This document shows positions 19,873 through 29,679 of a DNA stretch of 64,000 bases, piece after piece. Position numbers and translations under genes: made by a program. The stretch is from contig CAWIGL010000002.1 of assembly GCA_963835595.1 (NCBI GenBank), forward strand, positions 1,488,001-1,552,000. The letters run 5' to 3'. The notes under the pieces were generated by a model. That model worked only from the letters and a program-made list of their open reading frames with translations, was not told where the DNA came from and did no database searches. The DNA is from CAWEPK01 sp963835595 (GTDB lineage Bacteria > Desulfobacterota > Syntrophorhabdia > Syntrophorhabdales > WCHB1-27). Numbering within the stretch: position 1 is the first letter of the stretch; the number at the start of each line of letters is the position of its first letter.

Positions 19873-22564
19873 GTGCTCTCGAAAGAAACGCGAAGCTCAT
19901 TCCTCCAGTTCTTTGCGCGCAACGGGCACACGGTCGTGCCCAGCTCCTCCCTCGTCCCCGAGAAGGACCCGAGCCTGCTCTTCGTCAACGCGGGCATGGT
20001 GCAGTTCAAGAACGTCTTTCTGGGCCAGGAGAAGCGGCCCTATACGCGGGCGACGACCTCCCAGAAGTGCGTCCGGGCCGGGGGCAAGCACAACGACCTG
20101 GCGAACGTGGGCAGGACGCTGAGGCACCACACGTTCTTCGAGATGCTCGGCAACTTCTCCTTCGGGGACTATTTCAAGAAGGATGCGATAGCCTACGCGT
20201 GGGAGCTCCTGCGAAAGGACTTACCGCCTCGACGAGGAGCGCCTCTGGGTCACCGTCTTCAGGGAGGACGACGAGGCGGAAGGGACTCTGGAAGGCGGCC
20301 GGCGTATCGCCCTCGCGCATCGTCAGGCTCGGCGAGAAGGACAACTTCTGGTCCATGGGGGACGAGGGGCCGTGCGGCCCCTGCTCGGAGATCATATACG
20401 ACCTGGGCGAAAAGGTGGGCTGCAGGCAGCCGACATGCTCGGTAGGCTGCGACTGCGACCGGTACCTTGAGATATGGAACCTCGTCTTCATGGAGTACGA
20501 GCGCTCCCGCGACGGGCAGATGAAGAAGCTGCCGAACCCGTCCATCGACACGGGCATGGGGCTTGAGCGCATCGTCTCCGTCCTCGCGGGGAAGATCGGC
20601 AACTACGAGACGGACCTTTTCATGCCCCTCATCAGGCCGGCTCGAGGAGATCTCCGGGCAGGCCTACGGGTCGGGCGAGCCTGGCGGACATCGCCTTCAG
20701 GGTGATCGCAGACCACGTGCGGGGGGCCGTCTTCATCGTGAGCGACGGCGTCCTTCCCTCGAAGGAGGGGCGGGGCTACGTGCTCCGGCAGGATACTCCG
20801 GCGCGCCCTGCGCTACGGCAAGAAAGTAGGCATCGAGAAGGACTTCCTGTCCGACCTCTCGCGGCTCGTCGTCGATATGATGGGCGACGTCTACCCGGAG
20901 ATAGTGAACAATTACCCCTTTATCCTGCGCGTCCTGAAAGGCGAGGAGGAGCGCTTCCTCGAGACGCTCAGCGTCGGGCATGCGCCTCTACGAGGAGGTC
21001 AAGAGGCAGACGGCCGGCCGCAGGGCAGCGGGCGTGATCCCCGGCGACGTCGTCTACAGGCTCTACGACACGTTCGGCTTCCCCGTCGATATCACCGAGG
21101 AGATGGCGAGGGAGGACGGCCTGCTCATCGACATGGCGGGCTTCGAGCAGTGCGCTGGGCGAGCAGAAGGAGCGGTCGAGGAGCGACTGGCGCATGAAAG
21201 AGCCCTGAGCGTCTCGGCCTCCGATGCCTTTGCGGCTGGACCGATATGTCGAACGTCTTTACGGGGTACGAGACGCTGGAGTCGGACGCGACGATCCTCG
21301 CCATCGTGAAGGACGGCCGGCCCGTCGACGAGATCGCCGAAGGGGAAGAGGCGCACGTCTTCTTCGACGTGACGCCCTTCTACGGCGAGGCGGGCGGGCA
21401 GGTGAGCGACGACGGCGTCGCTCGAGCAGGCATCGGCCGTCGCGGCGGTCGGCGGCGTGACGCGCGCTAAGGGAGAACCTTTTCTCCCATGCCGTCAAGG
21501 TCGAGAAGGGCGCGCTTCAGGACGGGCGCGCCCGTGCACCTCGGCCGTAGACAGGGAGAAGAGGAGGGCGGTCGCAAGGAACCACACGGCGACGCACCTC
21601 CTCCAGTTCGCCCTGCGGCAGGTGCTGGGCGAGCACGTCAAGCAGTCCGGCTCCCTCGTCGAGAGGGACAGGCTGCGGTTCGACTTCACCCACTTTCAGG
21701 GCCTCGCCGCCGAAGAGGTCGCCACGGTGGAGGACATAGTCAACGGGAAGATACTCGACACGGTCGAGGTCAGGACGGACGTTAAATCCAGCGAAGAGGC
21801 GATCCGGGAAGGGGCCACCGCCCTTTTCGAGGAGAAATACGGCGAGACGGTCCGGGTCGTCTCGATAGGCGACTTCAGCAGGGAGCTGTGCGGCGGGACG
21901 CACGTCCGCAATACGGGGGAGATAGGCAGCTTCTCCATAGTCGGCGAAGGCTCGCTCGCCTCCGGCGTGAGAAGGATAGAGGCCGTCACGGGCATGGGCG
22001 CGGTCAGTCCACAGGAGAAGGATCGAGGTCACGGCGCGGGCCGTCGCCCGCGAGCTGAAGACGGACCTCGAAGGGCTGGAGGCGAGGGCGAAAGCGCTCC
22101 TTGCCGAGCTCGACGCCGCAGGAGAAGGAGATAAGGCGCCTCAAGGAAGAGATGATGCGACAGCGGGTCGAGGAGGCCGATAAAGGCGCGGCGACCGAGC
22201 GCGACCGCGCGACGGTCGTCTCCGTCTTCTTGCCCGAAGGCGGCGCCGACGACCTGCGGAAGGCGACCGACCTCGTCCGGGACAGGCTCAAAAGCTGCGT
22301 CGTCATAGCGGGCACGAGGGACGGACAGAAGGGGCTCGTCGTGGCGGCCGTGACGAAGGACCTGCGGCCACGTTCCACGCGGGGGAGATCATAAAGTCGG
22401 TCACGGCGAAATACGGCGGCAAGGGCGGCGGCAACCCCCAGATGGCCCAGGGCGGCGTCCCGGCGGACGTCGTCCTCGAGGCCCTCGAATACGCGCGGGA
22501 GCTTGCGGCGCAAGGCGAGGCCCGTTTCGAGGCTTCGCCGCTCGCCGCCCGAAGCGGGAGGTAG
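19873..22564 (+). CDS. alaS: alanyl-tRNA synthetase (many indels)
   Basis: Charges tRNA-Ala. I start it at the GTG at 19873, preceded by AAAGGGATAA, giving LSKETRSSFLQFFARNGHTV. The catalytic core (KNVFLGQEKRPYTRATTSQKCVRAGGKHNDL), the editing domain (RNHTATHLLQFALRQVLGEH, then RLRFDFTHF), the zinc site ELCGGTHVRNTGEIG and the C-terminal GGKGGGNPQMAQGG are all found. About twenty one-base indels are scattered from about 20.2 to 22.4 kb, mostly extra G or C. The joined protein is complete and has no missing conserved block. Confidence 0.87.
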
Positions 22565-22571
22565 CGAAGAC

Positions 22572-24654
22572 ATGGCGCAGGACGCTGGCTTCTTCAACCT
22601 CTACAACCATAATTTCGTCCGCCTCGCCGCTGCGATACCCAGGGTCCGCGTCGCGAACCCCGCCTTCAACGCGGAGCAGACGATCGGCCTGATGAGAGAG
22701 GCGGCAAGCCGCAAGGCGCTCGCTCGCGGCCTTCCCGGAGCTCGGCCTTGCGGGCTACTCGTGCGACGACCTCTTCCACCAGGAGGCGCTCCTCTGCGGG
22801 CTGCCTCGACGCCCTCTCGGCAGTCGCTCGAGGCCTCCGCCGAACATACCCGTCATCACAGTCGTCGGCCTGCCCCTGCGGGTCGGCGGCCTCCTTTTCA
22901 ACTGCGCGGCCGTCGTCTACGGGGGAAGGCTCCTCGGCGATCGTCCCGAAGACCTACCTGCCCAATTACCGCGAGTATTACGAGATGCGCTACTTCGCCC
23001 CGGCCGATTATGCGACATCGGACCGCGTCGAGCTTTTCGGCCAGCGACGTGCCTTTCGGCACGCGGCTCGTCTTCGAGACGCCGGACCAGCCGGATTTCC
23101 GGTTCTTCGTCGAGGTCTGCGAGGACCTCTGGGTGCCCATCCCGCCCTCGTCGTATGCGGCGCTCGCAGGGGCGACCGTCCTCGTCAACCTGTCGGGCTC
23201 GAACATAACGGTTGGGAAGGCCGGGCTACAGGCGGCAGCTCGTCGCGAACCAGTCGGCGCGGTGCATCGCCGCCTATCTCTACACGTCGGCCGGCTTCGG
23301 CGAATCGACGACCGACCTCGCGTGGGACGGCCAGGGCATGATCTACGAGAACGGGACGAAGCTCGCCGAATCGAAGCGCTTCTCCTATGAGCCGCAGCTC
23401 GTGACTGGCGACGTAGACCTTGACCGGCTCGTCCAGGACCGGATGAGGCAGAACAGCTTCGGCCAGTCGGTGCGAGCGCCACGCAGGCGATATCGCCGCC
23501 TTTCCGGCACGGTCGCGCGTCGACGCGGTCGTTCCCGCGGGACGGCAGGCTTTTCCTCGACCGTGACTACGAGCGGTTCCCCTTCGTGCCTTCCGACATC
23601 GAGGGGCAGGACAAAAGGTGCCGGGAGGTCTACGAGATACAGGTGCAGGGCCTGGCAAAAAGGCTCGCATTCACGGGCATCGAGAAGGTGGTGATCGGTG
23701 TCTCCGGCGGGCTCGACTCGACGCAGGCGCTCATCGTCGCCGTCCGGGCCATGGACGTAATGGGCCTGCCGAGGACGAACGTCATCGGCTGCCTGCTGCC
23801 CGGGTTCGCGACGAGCACGCGCACGATGGGCCAGGCCCGAAGGCTCGTCGCCGCCCTCGGCTGCTCCGTCGAGGAGATCGACATACGGCCGTCCTGCCTC
23901 CAGATGTTCAAGGACATCGGCCACCCCTTCGCAAAAGGAGAGCCGGTCTACGACATCACCTTCGAGAACGTGCAGGCAGGCGAGCGGACGAGCCACCTCT
24001 TCAGGCTGGCGAACCTGCGGGGCGCCATAGTAGTGGGGACGAGCGATTTGTCCGAGCTTGCCCTCGGCTGGTCCACCTACGGGGTGGGCGACCACATGGC
24101 GCACTACCACGTAAACTCGAGCGTGCCGAAGACGCTCGTCCAGTACCTGATCCGCTGGGTGGCGCAGAAGGAGTTCTTCGGCAGCGAGGCGAGCAAGGCC
24201 CTCTTCGATGTCCTCGACACGGTCGATAAGCCCGGAGCTCGTGCCCTGCGAAAGCGCGGAGGAGCCGGGCCAGCGCTCCGAGGACGTCGTCGGCCCTTTC
24301 AGCCTTCAGGACTTCACGCTCTACTACGTGCTCCGCTTCGGCTATCCCGCCGCCGAAGGTGGCCTTTCTCTCATGGACCGCCTGGCACGACAAGGCGCGC
24401 GGCCGCTGGCCCGACGTGCCCGAGGAGAAGCGGCGCTCTTACACGATAGGCGAGATCAAGCGCTGGCTCGCCGTCTTCATCGACCGCTTCTTCGAGACGA
24501 GCCAGTACAAGCGGAGCTGCATAGCCAACGGGCCGAAGGTCGGCTCCGGCGGCTCCCTCTCCCCGAGGGGCGACTGCCGCGCGCCGAGCGACGCCGAGCG
24601 CCGACGCCTGGAGGGCGCTCCTGGCGCGGATCCCCGAAGAGGACCCGTCTGTGA
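22572..24654 (+). CDS. nadE: NAD+ synthase, glutamine-hydrolysing (many indels)
   Basis: Last step of NAD synthesis using glutamine. The N-terminal half is the nitrilase-type glutaminase, with the nucleophile region RFFVEVCEDLWVPIPPS. The C-terminal half is the synthetase, with the ATP P-loop VVIGVSGGLDSTQALIVAVR and the QYKRSCIANGPKVGSGGSLS segment. The N terminus MAQDAGFFNLYNHNFVRLAA is typical. Many frame changes are present from 22.7 to 24.6 kb. The stop is taken as TGA at 24652-24654, overlapping the next ATG, but the final frame is uncertain. Confidence 0.84.
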
Positions 24655-25570
24655 TGCCCGAGTTTCCCGAATTCAAGCCCGTCGCCATCGAGGACAGGGA
24701 CTTCATCAGGGAGCAGGCTCGACGCGTACCGGCCGGAGACATCCGAGCTGAACTTCACGAACATGTTCATATGGAGGTCGCACTACGGGTTTTCGTGGTC
24801 CGTCTAGCGGCGATTGGCTGCTCGTGATCGGCGCCAATTCCGGGAAACGGCGTGCAGCGCCCTCCCCCCGTCGGCCCGCCGTCGAGGGCCGACGTGAGCC
24901 GGATGCTCCTTTCGTGGCTCGAAAAGGAGAGGCATATCGAGGGGCCGCGCATAGACAGGGCGGACGCGCGGCTCGTGGCGGAGCTTGCGGAAGGCCGGCG
25001 GCTTTTCGTGCGAGCCGACGCGGGACCACTTCGACTACGTCTACCGGACGGAGGACCTCATCAAGCTCGAGGGCAAGGCGTATCGCGCGAAGCGGAACCA
25101 CCTCAACTACCTGATGCGCTCATACAAGTTCGTCTACGAGCCGATCACGGAGGCCCACATCGAAGCCTGCCTCGACCTGGCCGACAGACTGGTGCGCAGC
25201 AGCGCCGGTGCGAGGAAGACCTGAACCTCATCGGCGAAGGGCGACGCGACGCGCGAGGCCCTTTTGAATTTCGAGGCGCTGCGGATAAAAGGGGGGGCGA
25301 TCCTCATCGAAGGCAAGGTCGAGGCGTTCGCCCTGGGCGAGCGGCTCAACGCGCAGACCGGCGGTCGTCCACATCGAGAAGGCGAACATCGATATCCGCG
25401 GCCTCTACGCTGCCATAAACCAGCAGTTCTGCGAGCAGGAATGGTCCGACACGACCTTCATCAACCGCGAGCAGGACCTGGGGGAGCCGGGCCTCAGGGA
25501 GGCGAAGCTCTCCTACAACCCGGACCACATGGTCGAGAAGTTCCGAATCCGTCTTGCGGACCGGTCTTGA
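24653..25570 (+). CDS. DUF2156 / phosphatidylglycerol lysyltransferase-like protein (indels)
   Basis: A GNAT-fold DUF2156 protein related to the C-terminal domain of lysyl-phosphatidylglycerol synthases. Traces include MPEFPEFKPVAIEDRDFIRE, ELNFTNMFIWRSHYGFSW, KLEGKAYRAKRNHLNYLMRS and INREQDLGEPGLREAKLSYN, the last being the family's C-terminal signature. There is no membrane domain, so it is the stand-alone soluble type whose substrate is generally unknown. Indels continue until about 25.4 kb and stop with this gene. It is convergent with the following minus-strand gene. Confidence 0.72.
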
Positions 25571-25580
25571 GGGACCTTTC

Positions 25581-25895
25581 TCAGGTCTTTGCCTTTTTCC
25601 CCATCTTGCTCTCGACGGACTCGATCTTCTGCGTGAGCCTGCCGCCTTTGCCCTTCCTGATGTCGAGCTTGGCCGTTGCGTAGACCCTTCCACAGTCCGG
25701 CTCCAGCTCCCGGTAAGCGTCCGCGATTGCCTTGAGGCCCGTCTCAAGGTCGTCCGTCTCGATGACCGTGCCCATCGGCGTGAGGCGGTAGTCGAGGCCC
25801 TTCCGGTCGAACATGGCGATGATCCTCGCCACATAGCTGCTCACGCTCTCCCCCTTGTCCGTGGGGAACATCGCAAGCTCCAACAATACTGACAT
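25581..25895 (-). CDS. thiamine-binding (MTH1187/YkoF-like) protein
   Basis: A small 104-aa ferredoxin-like-fold protein of the MTH1187/UPF0045 family. LLELAMFPTDKGESVSSYVARIIAMFD and YRLTPMGTVIETDDLETGLKAI match the family pattern. Homologues bind thiamine or a related compound, so a thiamine-related role is inferred. The Lys-rich tail (SKMGKKAKT) is typical. It is intact, unlike its plus-strand neighbours just upstream. Confidence 0.8.
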   Translation of the reverse strand: MSVLLELAMFPTDKGESVSSYVARIIAMFDRKGLDYRLTPMGTVIETDDLETGLKAIADAYRELEPDCGRVYATAKLDIRKGKGGRLTQKIESVESKMGKKAKT

Positions 25896-25907
25896 ATGGC
25901 CCTCCGG

Positions 25908-26807
25908 TTATAGAATCCTTCCGAAATATATCTTTTTGGCGCCGCCTGGGGCGCGCCCTTCTGCAAGCCCTTCGAGGTCTGCGCCGAGCCTTTCGGGGAG
26001 CGTCCTTATGCGCACTGCATCCCCCGTCTCCGCCGCCTCGATGAGCTGCTCACCGCCCAGATAGATCATTACGTGGCTTACCGGGTCCGCAGCGCCTGGC
26101 TTCGCAAGGAAGATGAGGTCGCCGGGCCTCAACGCGCCCGCCTCTATGGGCGCGGCCCTTTTCCACTGGTCGTGGGCGTTCCTCGGCAGGTCGACACCGG
26201 CTGCGCGGAACGCGAGGTTGACGAGGCCTGAGCAATCGACGCCCATGAGCGGGCCGCCGGCCCAGGGCATAGGCATCGAGCGTCCGCCCCAGAGATAGGC
26301 AGTGCAGAGGAAGAGGCGGGAAAGCCTCACCACCTCTGCGGCAGCTACTGGGCCGACGGGCGGCATGGGGGCGGCATCCCCCTTTGCCACCCACCCCATC
26401 TTGCCGGCTTCCATAAGAAACCCGGCGAAGCCTCTTGCCTCTTCGGCCACAAGGAGCCTCGTGCCGAGGCTCAAGGGGAAGACGGACGCCCCTTCGGCCG
26501 ACGGGGTCGCGCGCGCCACCGTGAAGGCCGCCTTTACGACGCAGTTATAAGGGCCAGGCCCCTCGCAGGCGGCAACGTCTTTCTTTTGCACCCAGCCGGG
26601 ATAGCCCTGCCAGGTCCCGGCGACGCACTTCTCCTGCTCTAAGGCCTCGACGGACAGCCATTCCCCCTGCCCCTCGCGGACGGCAAGGACCTCGTTGTAG
26701 AGGAGCTGGCTCTCCATCGTCGCGCGCGAGCCCCGCGCCGGCGCAGCATCGACCGGCGCCTTCCGCAGGCTTGCGACCGGCGCCCTCACGCGCACATAGC
26801 CCGTCAT
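25908..26807 (-). CDS. SH3 and NlpC/P60 domain peptidoglycan hydrolase
   Basis: About 299 aa. The N-terminal half has bacterial SH3-type segments (VRVRAPVASLRKAP; EVLAVREGQGEWLSVEAL; GYPGWVQKKDV), which bind cell wall. The C-terminal half is an NlpC/P60 cysteine peptidase with AYLWGGRSMPMPW, the nucleophile in GVDCSGLVNLAFRAAG and the histidine in VSHVMIYLGG. It probably cleaves D-Glu/diaminopimelate-type bonds in peptide stems. The start is taken at MTGYVRVRAP (26807); no signal peptide is evident from this start. It lies downstream of a degenerate copy of the hairpin repeat. Confidence 0.85.
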   Translation of the reverse strand: MTGYVRVRAPVASLRKAPVDAAPARGSRATMESQLLYNEVLAVREGQGEWLSVEALEQEKCVAGTWQGYPGWVQKKDVAACEGPGPYNCVVKAAFTVARATPSAEGASVFPLSLGTRLLVAEEARGFAGFLMEAGKMGWVAKGDAAPMPPVGPVAAAEVVRLSRLFLCTAYLWGGRSMPMPWAGGPLMGVDCSGLVNLAFRAAGVDLPRNAHDQWKRAAPIEAGALRPGDLIFLAKPGAADPVSHVMIYLGGEQLIEAAETGDAVRIRTLPERLGADLEGLAEGRAPGGAKKIYFGRIL

Positions 26808-26832
26808 GCTATTTTTCCGGGGATATGCCTTT

Positions 26833-27035
26833 TCATCAACTCTGCGTTTCCCTGTAGCTTGCAATTAATAGTAAGTTTTATTATATATACAGGTCTATCC
26901 GGCAGATAGGTCTTGCTGCTGCAATACCCCCACTTTCCCACAGGCAATTCATGGGGCTTCCGCGCCCCCTCCACCGGCAAAGCCGGATCGGGGCACCCGC
27001 TTGCGGGTCGTCCCCCCCTCAGCGCTGCGCATACG
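26833..27035. repeat. degenerate third copy of the CTTG-hairpin repeat
   Basis: Shares ATCAAC, TTCCCTGTAGCTTGC, CAGGCAATT, GGGGC..CGCCCCCTCCAC and GGGGCACCCGCTTGCGGGTCG with the two copies at 52.5 and 54.5 kb, in the same order and with similar spacing. The middle carries both variable modules seen singly in the other copies: CCGGCAAAGCCGG as in copy 2, and ACCCG-CTTG-CGGGT as in copy 1. Several hairpins have decayed. It occupies the gap between the HEAT and NlpC/P60 genes. Confidence 0.75.
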
Positions 27036-27062
27036 CTTGCTTTTTCGTTAATTGCGCTTCGG

Positions 27063-28094
27063 CTATTCTTCCATTTCCGATAGGGCCACCTCGGCTGCGA
27101 ACTGGACGCCCCCGTCCTCATCGTTGAGCGCCCCTATGAGGTGGCGCGCCGCCCTCTCGTCCTTGATCTTGCCGAGGGTCCACGCCGCCCAGCGCCTTAT
27201 GCTGCGGTCTTTGTCCTTGAGCGCGTCGATGAGGGGGGGCACGGCGGGCCTGCCTATCCTGGAGAGCGCGAGCGCCGCGCCTTCGCGGACGTACCGCGCC
27301 TCGTCCTTAAGTCTCGGGATGAGCGCGCCTATCGCCTTTTTGTCCCCGATCTCGCCCAGGGCGTTCGTTGCGCCCCATCGCACGCCCCAGTCTTTGTCGT
27401 CGAGGGCGGCCAGGAGCGCGCCTACCGCCTTTTTGTCGCCCAGCTCGCCAAGCGCGTTGACCGCCTCTTCCCGCACGTATTTGTTCTCGTCGCCGAGCGC
27501 CCCGATCAATGCCTCGACGGCCCTTTTGTCCTTTATCTCCCCGAGGGCGGCCGCCGCCCCCTCGCGGACGTACTTGTTCTCGTCTTTCAGGCTGTCGCAA
27601 AGGGCGTTGACGACCGACCCGTCCTTTATGCGGCCTAAGACGTGGGTAACCCTCCACCGGATGTCCCAGTCGTTATCCGCAAGCAGCCCGACGACCTCCC
27701 CCAGGGCGGCCTGCCCGACCTCCCCCAGGGCCTCCTCTGCGGCCCGCCGCATCGATTCGTCCGGGTCTTTCAGCGAGCGGACGAGCGGTGCAACGACTGC
27801 CGGGTCCTTGATCTTGCCGAGGGCGGTTACGGCCCCCTCCCGCACGTACCTGTCCTTATCGGCGAGGCTCTCCGCAAGGGGATCGACCGCCATCCTGTGG
27901 CCTATCTCACCCAAGGCCCAGACGGCCCCCTCCCTCACGTACTCCTCTTCGTCCTTTAGGGCCTCTATGAGCGGCCTTACGGCCCTCGCCCGCTTCAGCT
28001 TGCCGAGGCCTTCCGCCGCCTTGAAGCGCCTTTCCCAATCGGGGTCGCGCAGGGCCTCGAGCAAGTGGTCCATCTCCATCTGTCTATGGGGCAT
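27063..28094 (-). CDS. HEAT-repeat (PBS-lyase type) protein
   Basis: About 343 aa made almost entirely of ~31-residue HEAT-like units of the form PLIEALKDEEEYVREGAVWALGEIG. Roughly ten units can be counted, several almost identical (KYVREGAAAALGEIKDKRAV, KYVREEAVNALGELGDKKAV). Such proteins are binding scaffolds, and the partner cannot be read from the sequence. The start is placed at MPHRQMEMDHL, with GAGG 11 bases upstream; MCEVDQG, seven codons earlier, is an alternative. It diverges from the ANTAR regulator gene. The near-identical repeats suggest recent internal duplication. Confidence 0.8.
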   Translation of the reverse strand: MPHRQMEMDHLLEALRDPDWERRFKAAEGLGKLKRARAVRPLIEALKDEEEYVREGAVWALGEIGHRMAVDPLAESLADKDRYVREGAVTALGKIKDPAVVAPLVRSLKDPDESMRRAAEEALGEVGQAALGEVVGLLADNDWDIRWRVTHVLGRIKDGSVVNALCDSLKDENKYVREGAAAALGEIKDKRAVEALIGALGDENKYVREEAVNALGELGDKKAVGALLAALDDKDWGVRWGATNALGEIGDKKAIGALIPRLKDEARYVREGAALALSRIGRPAVPPLIDALKDKDRSIRRWAAWTLGKIKDERAARHLIGALNDEDGGVQFAAEVALSEMEE

Positions 28095-28195
28095 CCCCTG
28101 GTCTACCTCGCACATCTTTCTATCACAGAACAATTACTTATGGGAATAGATTTTATTTGCAGGCCGCAGGCCGCAAAAACGGCGGTAGGGCGTGG

Positions 28196-28224
28196 TTGAC
28201 AAAGGGGGCGCGATACAATAAGAT
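28196..28224 (+). promoter_or_regulatory. sigma-70 promoter of the ANTAR regulator
   Basis: TTGACA at 28196-28201, 17 bases, TAAGAT at 28219-28224. The same -35, spacer and -10 occur at 39620-39648 before the mvhD gene. Transcription would start near 28231, so coding must begin downstream of that. Confidence 0.75.
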
Positions 28225-28261
28225 AAACTCTATTCCGATTTTTTTCCCGTACGGGGCACCA

Positions 28262-29485
28262 GTGGCGACCAAAGCGGTGACGAAACAGGGCTGGAAAGAA
28301 CAGGAGCTGGCCATCCTGCACCAGGTGGCGCAGCACATCAGCAGCAACCTGGAGCTGAACGACCTCCTCGCCCGCATCGTCGATATGGTCGTCAGCCTCA
28401 CCGGCGCAGATTCGTGCCTCATCTACCTTTACAGCGAGCAGAACGACGAATTGACGCTCCGCGCCGCAGGCACGGGCCGCCGCAACATCGTCGGCGAGAT
28501 CAGGCTGAAGCTGGGCGAAGGCGTGACAGGCTGGGCCGCGAAGGAGAAGAAGCCCGTCGCGCTGTCCCGCCAGGCTTACAAAGACCCGCGGTTCAAGAGC
28601 TTCACGAATTTGGCAGAGGACATGTACGAGGCCTTCCTTGCGGTGCCCATCCTTGCGAAGGACAAGATCACGGGCGTCATGAACGTCCACCACAAGAAAG
28701 AGCACGAGTACCCTGAGGACCAGATAAACCTCCTTTTCACGATCTCCAAGTACCTGGGGAGCGCCATCGAGAACGCGGTCGTCTACGAGGAGATCAACAG
28801 GAAGGCGAAGCAGCTCGACCTCCTGTCGGAAGTCAGCCGGACCATCGTTTCCGATTACTACCTGAAGGAGATACTCCAGCTTATCGTGACGATGACGGCC
28901 CAGGTGATGGGCACGAAGATCTGCTCGATCATGCTCCTCGACGAGAAGAAGCAGGAGCTCGTCATCGCGGCTACGCAGAGCCTCAGCCAGGAATACATCA
29001 ACAAGCCGAACCTGAAGGTGGGCCAGTCGAGCGCAGGCAGGGTGGTCATCGAGAAGCGGCCCATCACCGTCTCCGACGTAACGAAAGAGCCTGGCTACAT
29101 GTACCCCCACGTCGCCAAAAAGGAAGGCGTCGTCTCCATGATAGCCGTGCCGATGATGATAAAGGACAGGGTCATCGGCGTCATCAACAGCTATATGCAG
29201 AAGGAGCACAACTTTTCCAAGGAGGAGATCGACATCATGCAGGCCATCGCCAACCAGGCTGCGGTGGCGATCGAGAACACGCGCCTCGACCAGGAGATCC
29301 TCTCCGCAAAAGAGGCCCTGGAGACGCGAAAGGTCGTCGAGAGGGCCAAGGGCGTGCTCATGCGGGAGCTCGGCATCGGGGAGGACGAGGCGTACAAGAA
29401 AATCCACAAGAAGAGCATGGACTTGAGGAAGAGCATGAGGGAAGTGGCCGACGCCATTATAGTTGCGGCCGACATAAGGCGCTGA
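28262..29485 (+). CDS. GAF-GAF-ANTAR antitermination regulator
   Basis: Predicted cytoplasmic sensor of about 407 aa that binds RNA. Two GAF domains follow one another: the first around LELNDLLARIVDMVVSLTGA and WAAKEKKPVALSRQ, the second around YLKEILQLIVTMTAQVMG and VVIEKRPITVSDV. The C terminus is an ANTAR domain (TRKVVERAKGVLMRELGIG, EDEAYKKIHKKSMDLRKSM, REVADAII). ANTAR domains bind paired hairpins with six-base loops and block terminator formation; NasR, EutV and Geobacter GnfR are known examples, the last controlling nitrogen genes. No receiver domain is present, so the signal is probably a small ligand or partner acting at the GAFs. The GTG at 28262 is the first good start after the promoter. 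Matching RNA elements lie downstream in this window. Confidence 0.85.
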   Translation: MATKAVTKQGWKEQELAILHQVAQHISSNLELNDLLARIVDMVVSLTGADSCLIYLYSEQNDELTLRAAGTGRRNIVGEIRLKLGEGVTGWAAKEKKPVALSRQAYKDPRFKSFTNLAEDMYEAFLAVPILAKDKITGVMNVHHKKEHEYPEDQINLLFTISKYLGSAIENAVVYEEINRKAKQLDLLSEVSRTIVSDYYLKEILQLIVTMTAQVMGTKICSIMLLDEKKQELVIAATQSLSQEYINKPNLKVGQSSAGRVVIEKRPITVSDVTKEPGYMYPHVAKKEGVVSMIAVPMMIKDRVIGVINSYMQKEHNFSKEEIDIMQAIANQAAVAIENTRLDQEILSAKEALETRKVVERAKGVLMRELGIGEDEAYKKIHKKSMDLRKSMREVADAIIVAADIRR

Positions 29486-29524
29486 AGACGAAAAGCGCCG
29501 GCCGCCCGGCCCGTGCGATCCGGC

Positions 29525-29553
29525 TTGACAATCGCCTCCCGCCGTAAGATACT
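29525..29553 (+). promoter_or_regulatory. candidate promoter of the sigma factor gene
   Basis: TTGACA at 29525-29530 and GATACT at 29548-29553 are 17 bases apart. The predicted start near 29560 lies only a few bases before the first leader hairpin, as in the mvhD leader. Confidence 0.5.
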
Positions 29554-29562
29554 ATGGTGAAA

Positions 29563-29659
29563 GAAGACATTGATGTCTTTTAGGAAGCCCTGAACACAGG
29601 CAAGGGGCTTTAAGAGGACCCAGGCGTCCTGAATCCCAAAAGAAGGGGTTCGGACGCCT
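29563..29659 (+). promoter_or_regulatory. ANTAR-type leader with overlapping terminator (sigma factor gene)
   Basis: Hairpin 1: AAGAC (29564-29568), loop ATTGAT, GTCTT (29575-29579); the loop has A at position 1 and G at position 4, as in known ANTAR targets. Hairpin 2: AGGAC (29615-29619), loop CCAGGC, GTCCT (29626-29630), with G4 but C1. The 3' arm of hairpin 2 shares bases with a long stem, AGGCGTCC (29622-29629) pairing with GGACGCCT (29652-29659), which would act as the terminator; only a modest T-stretch follows. The hairpins are about 35 bases apart, with a further stem possible between them. This is a weaker match than the amt1 and mvhD leaders. Confidence 0.5.
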
Positions 29660-29679
29660 TATTCGTTTAAGAGGGCTTG

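Noticed and set aside
19813..20445. RecA-AlaS fusion protein
   Set aside because: It depends on one extra base within a tract full of indels; both genes have natural ends when it is removed.
13786..25570. Pseudogene status for his, recA, alaS and nadE genes
   Set aside because: All conserved residues remain when single bases are corrected, and loss of alaS and recA together with every neighbour is not credible.
26821..27062. CRISPR-like or tRNA-like structure in the AT-rich patch
   Set aside because: No regularly spaced repeats and no cloverleaf; homology to the two hairpin repeats explains it.
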